Shown: positions 46,787 through 57,699 of the stretch, one piece after another | Position numbering within the stretch: position 1 is the stretch's first letter | Layout: each line of letters starts with the position of its first letter | Origin: Tetracladium setigerum | Taxonomy: Eukaryota; Ascomycota; Leotiomycetes; Helotiales | Length of the DNA stretch: 64,000 bases | Assembly (NCBI GenBank): GCA_031472005.1 | Contig: PZJY01000001.1 | Span: forward strand, 2,480,001 to 2,544,000 | Direction of reading: 5' to 3' | Notes under the pieces: model-generated | What the model was told of the DNA's origin: nothing | The model's input: only the letters and a program-made list of their open reading frames with translations | Databases searched by the model: none | Made by a program: the position numbers and the translations under genes

Positions 46787-48216
46787 GATGCTGAATTTCG
46801 CCAGTTTGGCGGTTTTGGACGTTCGTTCTTGCGAACGAACTTTGTTGTGGGATATCGCGACGAAAGATGGGGTTGGCTCTTCTGGCGGAACTGTCCTGAG
46901 CAAGCAAGGCTGAGAGACAGGGGGAACGCTGCTGTTGGTGGCCGCCTCGGCTGGTCACTTGCTCAATTGATTTTCAGGGGTAACAAACACAAATTGACCT
47001 TCCACAACGACTTCGGATTATTTTGCGGTTAAAAGGGGTTTGAACGGCGGTCGGTCGGAACCTGGAGGCAAGTTGCTTAGACAATAATACCCGAGTGTGA
47101 ATCATCAATCAGGGAGATTGGTGAATCAGGGATGAAGTGCCACAAGACTGCAAGTGCGAGTGAGGATGCGAAAGATTTCTAGCGCAATAGGAGTCAGACT
47201 GAATGATGGAAGACAAGCAGGATGGATGCATCAATTCAACCCTTTCATACTATATGAGCTTGAGAGGAAAGTGACTCTCATGCTGCTTTGCGGCGTAGCC
47301 TACTTTCAGCACGTCGAGGAGATGTAAGCAATCCTTTGACGTATTGGCTATTGTCTGTCCTACTTGTTGTCGTACTGCCATTGTTTGTGGAGAAAAACGG
47401 CACAGTGTGATTGTTTGGCATAAGGAGTCATGGTGCTTCGTTTATTTTGCGAGAAGACCCTCGTCGGCGGTCAAGAGATACCTAATCATCGAGACAACAA
47501 ATCAATGATGATTGTTTGTACCAGTATAGATACAAAGCCCGTATTCCAGTCTGGAGTAGTGCTCCTTTCGAGTTCACAGTTGCTACCACGAAATTTCGCT
47601 ACCAGGTCCTCGTATAATTCACTCAATCAGAGCTTGGAAAAAAGGAGAGACTGGGTAGGGTAGTAGTAGTGTCAGCAGGATCTTGCCAACTTTCATGAAG
47701 TTCAACGACATTGATTGCTTTCTATGTATGAATATGACTGCAGCCGCAATTTCAACCCGGTCGAATCACACCCGCTAGGCTGGACTTCGAAGATGGTCTC
47801 CCGTCATGCTACTTGAGAGTGTTGACCATGTTGAAAGCCAGAGTCGGAGAAAAACAACTCATCGCAATTCCTTTCCCCATTTTAAGTCGCCAGTAAATCA
47901 CGCTAGAAATCTCTTGAGTTAGACAAATGGTATGGCCAAACAAGAACTTATTTTGCAGCTTTTCTCTGATCTTTGGAAGACTTACCTTTTGTATGCTATC
48001 TTGTTACTTTCTCTGTTCGCTGCGAATAAGTCCTTCCTGCCCCTCCCCCTCGCCTGTACGTCGGTTTAAATCAATGCTCCATAGAGGATAATTGCTGGTT
48101 TATTGTTTGGGCAGACAATGGTAACTCGTTGGAATCCTTGGAGTCCTTGGCGTCAATTGCCTCTGGATCTTTGGGCGGCCTCACAGCCTCGTTGGTATCT
48201 TTAGTGCTGTTAATGT
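46787..48216. other. intergenic region upstream of F-box gene
   Basis: Promoter of the F-box gene and the 3' flank of the next minus-strand gene. No supported gene or repeat. Confidence 0.5.
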
Positions 48217-49962
48217 TTAGTGGTTCTGGATCTTCGATGTGTTTCTCTGATTTATTGCGTCTTTGATATTATTCGTATCAAGTGCTTCTGGATTTTTGGC
48301 AAGTTCCTTGGCTTGTTGGCGTTCCTTGAACTGTCTCTTTCTTTTCGATATTGCCTCGAGCCTAGTTTTTTCATGCTCTCTGAGGGCTGGAATGGCGATA
48401 ACATAAATCCATCCTGCAAAATTTACTTTGTTGTTTGCCATCCATTCAGAGATCTCAAACCAAGGCCAAGTGCCCACAATCTCGTCTTGTCCGCAATGAA
48501 AGGGGAGAAGCCACTCAAAATCGTAGAATGAGGTTTGGTTGTATCGAATCTTGTCATATACCGAGTCCACTTTGTAGTGTATAAGCTCTTCCTTCATGTT
48601 TAGGATTGGCTTGCCGGCAGCTAGCCGAGCAGCGGGGTTAATGACTGTTATGTTTGTTTTGGGGAGTCCTTTGTTCTTTTTCTTCTGTCGATTCTCAAAA
48701 TGTGGAACTCGAATATGTTCAATCTCATGGATTGAGGTCGATGTACTAATGAAAGCTGTGCCACGACGATTCCGCCAGCTAGCATGCTGGGTAAGGGCGA
48801 TTTGTCGAGCACGTGGGGTGTCCAAACGATGAGCTGAACCTTGCGATACGAAGCCGGTTCGTTCGTCTGTGATGCATGATTTACTACTGGCATCCCATGC
48901 TCGCATCAAGAATCTGGGAATGCTGTTCGGCTCGATAGGTCTCATCCATCTTCTCTCCTTTTCTGCGTCGCCAAACTTGCCTTCGCCTTCGAGTCGCTCA
49001 AGAATTTCAGCCTTGGAGAAGGGGTGCTTGACTGAAAGACCAAACAGCTTCCATTCCATTTCCTCCAGTCTTTTCTCTGCGTCGGTTTTATACTTGACGT
49101 TGTACTTTTCTTCGATCGCCTTGATCAAGTCCAGGCACTTTGGTACAATGTCCTCACCTGTAAGATCTCCTTTCACCATATTCCTTAGGTCCGCAATCAG
49201 ACCTCTGTGCTGCTTTTTTCTTATCTGATCTAAGTATGATGGCATCTTTTCGTCGTCGTCATCGTCGTCATCTTCCTCTTGCTCGGCATCAACAGCACTT
49301 GGTGTGGAAGCTGGATTTTCCGTATCAGAAATTTCTGTCTCATTGGTCTTGGGTGCTATTTTTGTTTTGCTAGCAGCCGCCTTGACCCTTTCGAAGTGAG
49401 AGGCGGGAATGCGTAAATTTGCTTCATCAAATATTGAATCGCCAGTGTCTGACATATCGTCATCTTCGGGTTCTCGATTCGTGTCCTTAGCATTGGTCTT
49501 CGTCTTCTTCTTTTTCTCTTCTTCCTTCTCCATTATCTTCTTCCATTGAGCAAGACGATAGCTAGTTCCGACAGCAACCTTTTTTTGCTTTGCTAAAATT
49601 TTGCGAGTACTGGTTAATTTTCGAATATTTGACATGTTCGACGACTCCAACATACTCCTGATTTTTTTAGATTGACCCTCTAGAGCTGAATCAAAATCAC
49701 CAATTCCACGTTTCTTGCCCTGTGTTATTGTGGCATCATCAAGATCCATAGTTGTTCCCACAACTGTTGAAACCTCTCTTGATACATCAGTTGTAGCAGC
49801 GCGATATTGCTCTTCAAGAGGTATCGTCAAGTCTGTATACGTGTTAGATTTTTTCCATAAGCTAACCACGAGGAGCATGTCTCGAAGACAAAATCTTTGG
49901 GATATTGAATTATGGTACTACTTACCACCGTCAGATATCTTGGGGTCTTGATCCGACATCAT
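48217..49962 (-). CDS. DUF7587-like protein with ADP-ribosyltransferase-like motifs
   Basis: Exons: 49926-49962 and 48217-49832; 550 residues. The N-terminal half is charged and mostly disordered: a Lys/Glu coiled coil (about 100-125) and a run of nine Asp (DDDDDDDD near 215). The C-terminal half (about 310-500) is a folded domain starting IPRFLMRAWDASS, then GTAFISTSTSIHEIEHI, then FYDFEWLLPFHCGQDEIVGTW. This fits the fungal DUF7587 family as I remember it. The order Arg, Ser-Thr-Ser strand, and an acidic strand ending E-W-L-x-P also resembles the R-S-E active-site layout of ADP-ribosyltransferases, which is an inference from motifs only. A basic Lys/Arg/Gln-rich helix ends the protein. No signal peptide, so likely cytosolic or nuclear. 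Function unknown. Confidence 0.7.
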
Positions 49963-52097
49963 GAGCGAGAGGAATCAGAGTTTGAGGTTCAATTGATTTG
50001 GTTCGCGATGTGGGAATTGCTGACAGATAAAATGAAAGATACGAATAAGATGTAAGTGATAAATATCTCCGTTTCGAAGTAATTGATAGGGTCGAGGATG
50101 AAAACGAGAGTTGCGACTAGAATAAGAAGTTGGTGAGCTGCCGGAAAGAAATTAAAGTGAGGAGTAGGGGATCCAGGGACTGAGTGATCTTTTGAAGCCT
50201 GTAGATTACTCAAAATCTTTGGCTTTCGAATGAACTCGGTGTTGAGATGAGGTTCGGTCTGGTTGCTGAGTTGCCAAGTTTCTGATGAGGACGGTAAAGA
50301 GAGACTTTCAGAATCCCGAGAAAAGGGAGAGAAATTAGGAAGTCGTATGAGCAAAAGAGATTTTGCTGTGGAGAGAGGATGTAATGACGAGAGAGGGTGA
50401 AGAGGGAGGGGGTGAGAAGAGATAGTTGATGAGAGGAGGGGAAAATGTTTAATCCGTACCAACGTTGGTGAGCATTGGGCAGGCTTGCACCTGCTCAAAA
50501 CAGCAAGAGGTAGTTCCAGTAAGGAGAAACAGGTTCTCCAGGTGAGTTCGTGGATGGGAAGTGAAGTCGATATTAATTAAGCGTGACAACGTATTTTGAC
50601 CACACGGATTTGACCACTCTTGAGTTTCACATATTTTGCCTCACTTACTTTAAGAGAATCCAAAACATGGACCTATGCTTCAGATACTCATATTTCACCT
50701 TCAATTATCAACAAAAGTTTTGCTCATCAATGTGTTCAAGGAAGGGCAGAACATGGCAGAAGGGGATATTGATTAAAGCTGCTTTTACCTTGCACAGTTG
50801 CGCCATCTGATCTTTATTTTCTTTTGATATTTGACAGCAACAAACTAAAGTGAAAACAGTTTGTGCAAAGAACGGTCAGGGTATATTTTGTTTGATTGAT
50901 GTGGATTTTAATCCAGATATTCGATATTCCGAAGGCATACTTCTCTACAACTAGACATGGAGCTATGCCTAACTTCCTACTAAGTATTTAAATAACCTGC
51001 AAAAATTATGTATACCAGAATCCTCAGAAACCTCTTCAACCTGCAGCTAGACTTCCCCACCTACAATTCAGCAGACCTCCAATGTAGCCTTGGCGAGGGT
51101 CAACTTCCCCGATGACAAGATTGAACCTCCAGACAACAGATAGATTTGTTCACCAGCTTGACAATCTAAACATTTTGCCATTAACATGAAGTCTGAGGGT
51201 TGAAAGAGGGGGATTTCATAAGGTTCGTTCGAGAATTGAATGCCACAATTGACCCCAAATAAGGTCTTCCCTCAAACATCCCACGCTCGAAAATGAACTC
51301 CAAATTCATTCTTGTGTATTACAGACTGCTGGGAGCATTATTTGGAGATTTTACCTTTAAATTGAGGCCAACAAAGACATAATGGAAAAGGCCGCTAAAT
51401 TTCGCTCAACCCATGGCTCCTTTCTCACACAATACAGACAGTACCAAGGACTACCAACTCGCTCATAAAAACGCCGTCAAAGCTACCTGGCTGCTCCATC
51501 TCCACATCCATCCTCCCGTCCACCAATCCCTCCACCAACTTTCCCCGAGCCATTAACTTCATGATTCGAAGATTCGTCCCAATCACCTCGTCCCCCGATG
51601 ATATCCCGAAGTTCTGTTGCACTTCGCATCGCCCGAAGATATTCCGAGTTGTTTCAAGGAAAAGGAAAAACCAGTGGACCCTTACGGGTGAAGTTCGGAG
51701 TAAGAATTCGCCCCTTCTGCTGATTCGGCTGTTAATTTTAGATGAGTTTTGGTTCGCCTTGGCAGCTTCTGAGCCGTTGGGCGGCTGAAGGTTGACGACC
51801 AAGATACTTCAGACACTTGCATATATTTTGGGAGTTGCCTTATTGAGTAATACTTATCATTCGCTATTGGATTGAAAATTTAGGAGAGATATTAAATTGT
51901 ATTAAGTAGAAATTTCATTCCCGTTGTCATTATTTCGTTAAACATTTACTCGTCCAGCAGAGTACTCACCCTGACATTTAAATTATACGACTTCGTACTC
52001 CTTTATGGCAAGAATCACCTACCTCAATCATTCCCTCCTCATTAATCCCTTCTTCTCCAACCAGCAGAAAAGAAAGGTTCACCGACCTACCCGAAAT
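49963..52097. other. intergenic region with weak open frames
   Basis: About 2.1 kb upstream of the DUF7587-like gene. Minus-strand frames at 49989-50498 and 51425-51802 are open but show no recognised domain; the second (125 residues) has even, non-repetitive composition and could be a small hypothetical gene. No RNA gene or repeat recognised. Confidence 0.35.
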
Positions 52098-53398
52098 CTA
52101 CACAAATTTGAAAACCACAGGGTCATCACCAAAGAGCACACTCTTCGCGGAAGCCTGTCTCGCAGCCTCGGGCAAATGATGTCTCCTACACTCCCTGCAC
52201 CCACAAATCGATCTCACCCATACCTTTTTTGTCTCTCCATGATCATTTGTTATGATCTCCCTAGTCTCACTCAAGCACCATCCAATGCCATTCATGTAAT
52301 TCGTCTTCGCACTCAGTATACGTGCCTGCTGGGTCCCACCAATTGGAGTCTCAACTGCAAAGCCGATTTGTTTTTGAACACAAACCGCACTGAACACCGG
52401 CGTGCTCTCAAACACATCCGGAATTTCCTGTCGTGCTACAAAGCCTTTCCCACTGACATAGTTCGTGACCAGGGAGGAAGTGTTACGATAGCCGTAGTAT
52501 CGATTTGTCGATTTGCTGCCAGATAAACGACCGCCACAGAGAGTCTCGAAAAACTCGACTTTGCCACCTACGGACGATGAATTTGAAGAATTCATGGGAT
52601 GTGTGTATTGAGAATGAGCGCAGTGGGTGCAATACCCACTAGGATCGCCGGATTGCGTGAGTATCTCGGACACGCCTTGTCGAGTAATCTGCTCAATCAC
52701 AAGCTTGGTGTTGTTTTCTGTGGGATTAGATATAAAGGTGGCTGCGGGCTTTCCCCAAGCTCAACACCCTCCATCACAACCGTAACTTGATTGAGAGCGC
52801 ACTCAGCTGAAGTGTGGCCTTTGTTTCCGCAGGATGAGCATGTCTTGGCGAAATTGAGATCATAGATACTGGGAATGCTTCCAAATTTTCCAGAATTAGC
52901 CTTTTGCTGTCTCTTGAAGGAGTAGCAATCGTCTTTCTTGTGACCAAAATTTCCACAGAAATCGCATACGATCGCGCCCGGAGAACTGACCACGACATTG
53001 TTGTTTTGTCCGAAGGCATTGTTATTAGGCATTGCTTTGTTCTTTTCTCTCTGCCATTCATAACAGACATCCGCCGCGTGACCTGGCTTTCCGCAATATC
53101 CGCACTTGATGGTGGTATTGTTGATGTTTCCTCCAGCGTTCTGCTGAGGCCGCGGTGCCTTAAAGCACTCGAGCGCTGTGTGGCCTTTCTTTCCACAATT
53201 AACGCATTTGCCGGTGTTGATAGGAGCGACGGCGTTGTTTTCAAGGTCGAACTCCATTTGACCACTGGGCTGCTGGAGTTGGTAGAGACGACATTCTTTC
53301 ATAGCGTGGCCATTCTTATTGCAGTAGCTGCAAGTGAGACCACTTTTGTTGACTTTGCCTGGAGATTGTTGTTGGGTTCTTCGATGATGGTACGGCAT
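52098..53398 (-). CDS. CCHC zinc-knuckle protein with novel C-terminal domain
   Basis: Exons: 52768-53398 and 52098-52717 joined across a 50-base intron (GTGTTG donor, CCACAG acceptor), 416 residues. Five CX2CX4HX4C zinc knuckles lie at about residues 23-36, 65-78, 99-112, 145-158 and 187-200 (for example CVNCGKKGHTALEC, CGYCGKPGHAADVC), spaced by Gln/Asn-rich linkers. Such arrays bind single-stranded RNA or DNA, as in Gis2/CNBP. After the intron comes a region with CTHCAHSQYTHP and a C-terminal segment SICGCRECRRHHLPEAARQA that I do not recognise. The protein is not a retroelement Gag: there is no protease or polymerase nearby and the gene is spliced. RNA binding is inferred. If splicing failed, the first frame would read into a stop just past the intron. 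Confidence 0.78.
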
Positions 53399-53756
53399 TG
53401 CTTTCAGGGCTTCTTTCCAAAGGAGTAGTATCTGTGTATTATTGGAAATGTGTGTATATGCTCAAGTGGCCGTATGATCGATGTGTGGTATGCTGATATG
53501 CTGATATGCTGAGTTTAATATACTTATACGCTGAAATGTAAGGGCGCGCTGGTTGGAGTTATAACTGGGAAGAGCAACGGGATGCTGAATGTTTGTTTTG
53601 ATGTATAGTAAAGAAAGAGGGAAAGGAAAAAAGCCTGAACGAGGAGGGAAAGAGGAGGGATATATATGTTAGAAGTTCCCTATCTGTCCTTGCGAAAGAG
53701 AGCATTGTTGAAGTGTTGTTGCTTTGTGATGAAAGAGAGTGAACATGGTCTTTCTG

Positions 53757-53868
53757 AAAACACAGAACACTTGTTCTAACACAAGTGAACAATTCATATT
53801 GTATTGTACATGGCTTTGTCAAAACACAGAACTATTGTTCCAACACAAGTGAACAATCCTTATTGTGT
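53757..53868. repeat. two-copy direct repeat, period 64
   Basis: AAAACACAGAAC at 53757 and again at 53821, each followed by TTGTTC(T/C)AACACAAGTGAAC. It lies about 360 bases upstream of the zinc-knuckle gene start, so it could duplicate promoter sequence. Confidence 0.8.
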
Positions 53869-54386
53869 GATTTCTGTCAGTAGATTGGCTTGCGAGGAAG
53901 CCTTTTCTTTGTGACTATTTGGGGTTCTCGGAATTTCGAGGAGGAATCATCCAAAGCAAAATATCGATGTGTATTGAACATTCCGCGTGTTGCTGATACT
54001 GGGATATGATTGAGTAACAAGAAATATAGTGCCTTTTCTCTCAATCGAAGCATGGGAGAAACTAAGATTTCATGGAGCGTCAATTCTCTAGTGGATGGGA
54101 GTGTACAGACAGCACTTGACTCGATTTTCAGCCGAGAGCCTTCGCAGGAACCACAACACATGATCAAACCGTGTGAAATATAAACAAAAGATAAAGAGAG
54201 ATTTGATTCAAAAGCTCACGTTTAAGGTGGAAATAAACAGAATGTAGATATTTGACAAATCAATTTTGAAGTCTAGACCAAGTACCTAGCAATCTCGATT
54301 CTTGTCGTGACAACAGAAACAATCTGCCATTATCGCTTGTAAATAATGAAGGTGTCATCCTCCAACCACCATCCCCAATCAACCTT

Positions 54387-54878
54387 CTATCCTACATACC
54401 TACATTCCATTTTAATGCTCATCACCGACCACCCACACAACGCATCATGCGAAACCAACTCCGCACCCTGCTCAGCCATCAACCCCTCCACATCCAACGA
54501 CATATACTCCCTACCAGCAGCTACCCTAAATGCAATCTCACTCTCCGTCGCATCTCTTGTTGACGATTTGGCAGGAGAAGAGATTAGAGATGGAGTGTTA
54601 GTAGCTGCATCTGTACCGGGAGAATCAGTCAGACAGTCCGAAAGAACCAAACCATCAACATCCATCTCCGCAAATACCAGATTAGCATTTGCGAGTGCGG
54701 CTTTGCCGCGCTTTTGGAGACGATGTCTACATCTACAATGGGCGGGCGGGAGGTAGACGAAGATGAGCGGGAGGTTGCTGTCTGGACGTTTCGTGAGGTA
54801 TGTGGTGACGATTTTGGGACTGCTTGATTCGCTACCCTGATGGTACAGGCTGCGAAGCAATGCCAGGGGGGATGGCAT
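54387..54878 (-). CDS. hypothetical protein, possible relative of zinc-knuckle C-terminal domain
   Basis: A single open frame of 163 residues from MPSPLALLRS. No known domain. Its segment KIVTTYLTKR followed by HCRCRHRLQKRGKAALANAN resembles the C-terminal EIITNDHGETKK followed by GCRECRRHHLPEAARQASAK of the zinc-knuckle protein 1.2 kb away, including the C-x-C or C-x-x-C arginine-rich knot. The resemblance is weak and judged by eye. The rest (ESEIAFRVAAGREYMSLDVE) has ordinary coding composition. The 5' end is uncertain. Confidence 0.35.
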   Translation of the reverse strand: MPSPLALLRSLYHQGSESSSPKIVTTYLTKRPDSNLPLIFVYLPPAHCRCRHRLQKRGKAALANANLVFAEMDVDGLVLSDCLTDSPGTDAATNTPSLISSPAKSSTRDATESEIAFRVAAGREYMSLDVEGLMAEQGAELVSHDALCGWSVMSIKMECRYVG

Positions 54879-55012
54879 CTGGATGAGAAGAGAAGAATTC
54901 GATCAACGAATACTGGTGATTAGTAGGCAAGGAAGGTCGGGGGAAGATTGAAGAAGATGATGAAGGAAGTTGAGAGAGGAGATTTGGGATTTGGGATCGT
55001 GAAGTCCTTGCT

Positions 55013-55125
55013 ATATACATTTCTATATGGATTGTGAGGACTATGTGATGATACTGTTGGATGTGGAGAATGCCAATGTTCTGTTGTTGTCTGTGTCCAC
55101 TATTCTCTTGTTCTATCTTCGTTCC

Positions 55126-55170
<45 letters not shown>

Positions 55171-55210
55171 CAATTCTACATGGGTTGTGAGGACTGTGTG
55201 ATAACTGTTG
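55013..55210. repeat. direct duplication flanking a CT microsatellite
   Basis: A segment containing ATGGATTGTGAGGACT (55013-55060) recurs as ATGGGTTGTGAGGACT (55169-55210). Between them, at about 55129-55167, is an uninterrupted CT dinucleotide run of nearly 40 bases. Confidence 0.8.
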
Positions 55211-55876
55211 AGTATAGGTAATGGTATCGTTCTATCGTCGTATTCACACTCTTCCTTTCTTCCATATCTCAAACCATACCAAATATGCTTCATACCATCG
55301 AAAATGAAAAACAAAAACAAAACGATTGCTGTAAAACAGACAGAACAATAGCCTTGGTTTCCCACTCACACCCTACCAGAGAACAAAGAACCACCACCAC
55401 CACCTTCACACCAACAATAAGACACTTATTCACTTCACAGCCAGTGCAACAGAGAAAAACAACCTGCTGTCCCCGAGTACATCACCACCCAGCTTCTCTG
55501 GAAATGAACTTCTCCGCATGAATCGACAAACACCACCCTCTCTCTTCGACAAAAGCCCCCAAAAAAACCCAAGAAAAAAGTTCTGATTTGAAGCAAGAAA
55601 TATCTTCTAGGTTTGTACAAACTTTTTCTCCTCCCAAAGTCTTTTTTGGGGATGGGATTGAACATTCTGCTATACACTTCTTTTTCTCCAGAATTTTTGT
55701 ATATACTTTTCTTTCGGAAATTTCCATACCTAATAGTTTTGGTAGGTTTTGTTTTACATTTTTCTTTTTTCCCTTCTTACCTGATATCCTTCTTCCTCCT
55801 GTCCAACCTCTTAGTTTTTCCCATTTATATACTAATAACAACCCACTAGTAAGTCTTACCAGAGACCACGGAGACC
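55211..55876. other. pyrimidine-rich region upstream of acidic hypothetical gene
   Basis: T- and C-rich DNA with no recognised gene. It probably holds the promoter and leader of the plus-strand gene at 55877. Confidence 0.4.
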
Positions 55877-57688
55877 ATGCCACTACCACACCCACGTCTC
55901 TCCTCCCACTCCCCACTCAACACCCATCTTACCCCTCAAACACAAACATACCTCCTCACGACCCTCCTCACAACAAGCAATGAACGAGAATTGTCTAGAG
56001 ATGAGTTAGACGTACTTTTTTTCCTTCTCGCTAAGGAGATTCGCGGGGTGGAGGATGAGGATGAGGATGAGGATGGGGATGAGCAAGACATCGCAATACG
56101 ACAAGTTCGTCATAATCATCCTATCGTCACCCATCATAATGGATTTTCACGATTTCGGTCCGTGTCGGCGGTGGTTGAGGGAGAGGGTGATCTGAATGTT
56201 GTTTATCATTATCATCACCACTATCATCACCAAAATCATCATCCTCACCACTACCACCACCACTACCCCGAACGCAACTCATCCCACTCCCAATCTCAAT
56301 CCAAGTCCCAATCCCAATCCGACTACCAATCCCAATCCCAATCCCCATCGTCACCCTCAAACTCACAACTCCCATCAAACCCACGAACCACCTCATCCAC
56401 ACCCTCACCCGATGAACCCGCCTCGCCATTTAAATCTTACACCCACTCCGACCTCTTCAGAAAGCTCCCGCGATCATATGACCGTCCAGAGGACTTCCCT
56501 CGCGCAGCTCACCTATTCGATATTAGACCTGATGGGGTGAGGTTTCGGAATCCATTTCTGGAACCTTTTGTTTTGGATCGTAGAGGTGTACACAGCGGTG
56601 GCGACGGTTGTGAGGAGGATGGGAACGGGAATGGTCGTCGTCCTGCAAGTCTCTTGTCACAGGGGGAGTTAGGCGAGATGGTGACTGGGTTGAGGAATTT
56701 TTGGTCAGTTTTTTCATCCGAGGAGGAGGATGCGGAGGCGGAGGAGGGAGATAAAGACGATTCTTTAAACGAAGAAACTATCCAGGAGTGGTTGGATAGA
56801 GTTCTTGCCCTTTCTGCCCCTTCTGCCCCCTCTACACTATCTCCTCCATCTCCACCATCTTCCCCTTCATCATCATCATCATCTTCATCCTCACACTCTC
56901 CCTCCTCCTATGCATCCGATGAAGCACAACCCGCAGCAGAAAGCGTCGATGCATTTCTAGCGAGAATGGAAGCTACCTTGGGCTTTGATCTCAGCGAGAC
57001 TTCTGAGAAGAAGACTTCTGAGAAGGGAGAAGAAGGGTATCCCTCTAATCACAAAGTGAAGCCCGAGGAAAGTCTAAGCTCGTTCCTTCACAGAATGTCA
57101 GCACGTGTTTTCGCTGAAGTTGAGGTAGTCATCCCGGTTGATGGGTATCTCTTAGCTAAGTTGAATAATAACATAGTTGAGGAAGATGGTAGTGCTGCTG
57201 TTGAGGGGGTGATGATGGAGGGGGAAGGGGAGTATGACGCTGATGAAGAGGAGTCGGACGGAGATAGTCATCAGTTGGCTGATGCAAATGGGTTCGCGGT
57301 AGCTCATGCGTCAGAGGAAGAAGACTCGGTTGTGGAATTGGACTTCGTGGGTGATGTTCATGGGATGGTGGATTTGATTGAAGCTATGCTCTATCGTCCT
57401 GGATTTCCTGATACTTCGGGGTCTGACGAGGAAGAGGATGAAGAAGACGACGACGAAGAAGATGAAGATGTCGAGCAAGCGTTCGCAAACTTCAACGGTA
57501 CACATTATCCCGCTGCATTTGAAGAAGTTCTTCAACATCACTACCGAACACTCGCCTGGCTTGATAACCTCGAGCCCCCTCGACATCTGATTTTGCCTTT
57601 GCCTGGAGATCCAGCTCTCACATTCGCACACTCGCTTGGCTTCGGATCATTGAACCCCCCTCGAGATTTGATTTTGCAATTGCTTTGA
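55877..57688 (+). CDS. acidic low-complexity hypothetical protein
   Basis: A single open frame of 603 residues. I recognise no family. The N-terminus (TPQTQTYLLTTLLTTSNERELSRDELDVLFFLLAKEI) is the best candidate for a folded helical segment. It is followed by an Asp/Glu run, a His/Tyr-rich stretch (HYHHHYHHQNHH) and Ser/Gln repeats (SQSQSKSQSQ). The centre has a globular-looking part (about 190-240, with LFRKLPRSYDRPEDFPRAAHL). Further acidic and Ser-rich runs alternate with short ordered pieces (FLARMEATLGFDLSE, VELDFVGDVHGMVDLIEAML). The C-terminus is altered by a tandem duplication that supplies the stop codon. The ordered pieces and the length argue for a real gene; function unknown. Confidence 0.5.
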   Translation: MPLPHPRLSSHSPLNTHLTPQTQTYLLTTLLTTSNERELSRDELDVLFFLLAKEIRGVEDEDEDEDGDEQDIAIRQVRHNHPIVTHHNGFSRFRSVSAVVEGEGDLNVVYHYHHHYHHQNHHPHHYHHHYPERNSSHSQSQSKSQSQSDYQSQSQSPSSPSNSQLPSNPRTTSSTPSPDEPASPFKSYTHSDLFRKLPRSYDRPEDFPRAAHLFDIRPDGVRFRNPFLEPFVLDRRGVHSGGDGCEEDGNGNGRRPASLLSQGELGEMVTGLRNFWSVFSSEEEDAEAEEGDKDDSLNEETIQEWLDRVLALSAPSAPSTLSPPSPPSSPSSSSSSSSSHSPSSYASDEAQPAAESVDAFLARMEATLGFDLSETSEKKTSEKGEEGYPSNHKVKPEESLSSFLHRMSARVFAEVEVVIPVDGYLLAKLNNNIVEEDGSAAVEGVMMEGEGEYDADEEESDGDSHQLADANGFAVAHASEEEDSVVELDFVGDVHGMVDLIEAMLYRPGFPDTSGSDEEEDEEDDDEEDEDVEQAFANFNGTHYPAAFEEVLQHHYRTLAWLDNLEPPRHLILPLPGDPALTFAHSLGFGSLNPPRDLILQLL

Positions 57689-57699
57689 GATCTAGCTCA
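57549..57699 (+). repeat. imperfect 70-base tandem duplication at gene end
   Basis: A CACTCGC(C/T)TGGCTT...CCTCGA...TTGATTTTGC...GAGATC(C/T)AGCTC unit occurs at 57549-57617 and again at 57629-57699. The copies differ by substitutions and small indels, and the second one ends the acidic hypothetical protein. Confidence 0.8.

Noticed and set aside
52697..53398. Retrotransposon Gag (CCHC knuckles)
   Set aside because: Five regular knuckles, an intron, and no protease, reverse transcriptase or long terminal repeats nearby argue for a cellular nucleic-acid-binding protein.
55130..55167. Possible CRISPR-like or telomeric array
   Set aside because: It is a plain CT dinucleotide run without spacers or telomere units. 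No CRISPR array is present anywhere in the window.
54832..55365. 177-codon minus-strand frame with an Arg-Glu repeat
   Set aside because: The RERERE stretch is the CT microsatellite read in reverse and the rest covers the direct duplication. No domain or splice support.
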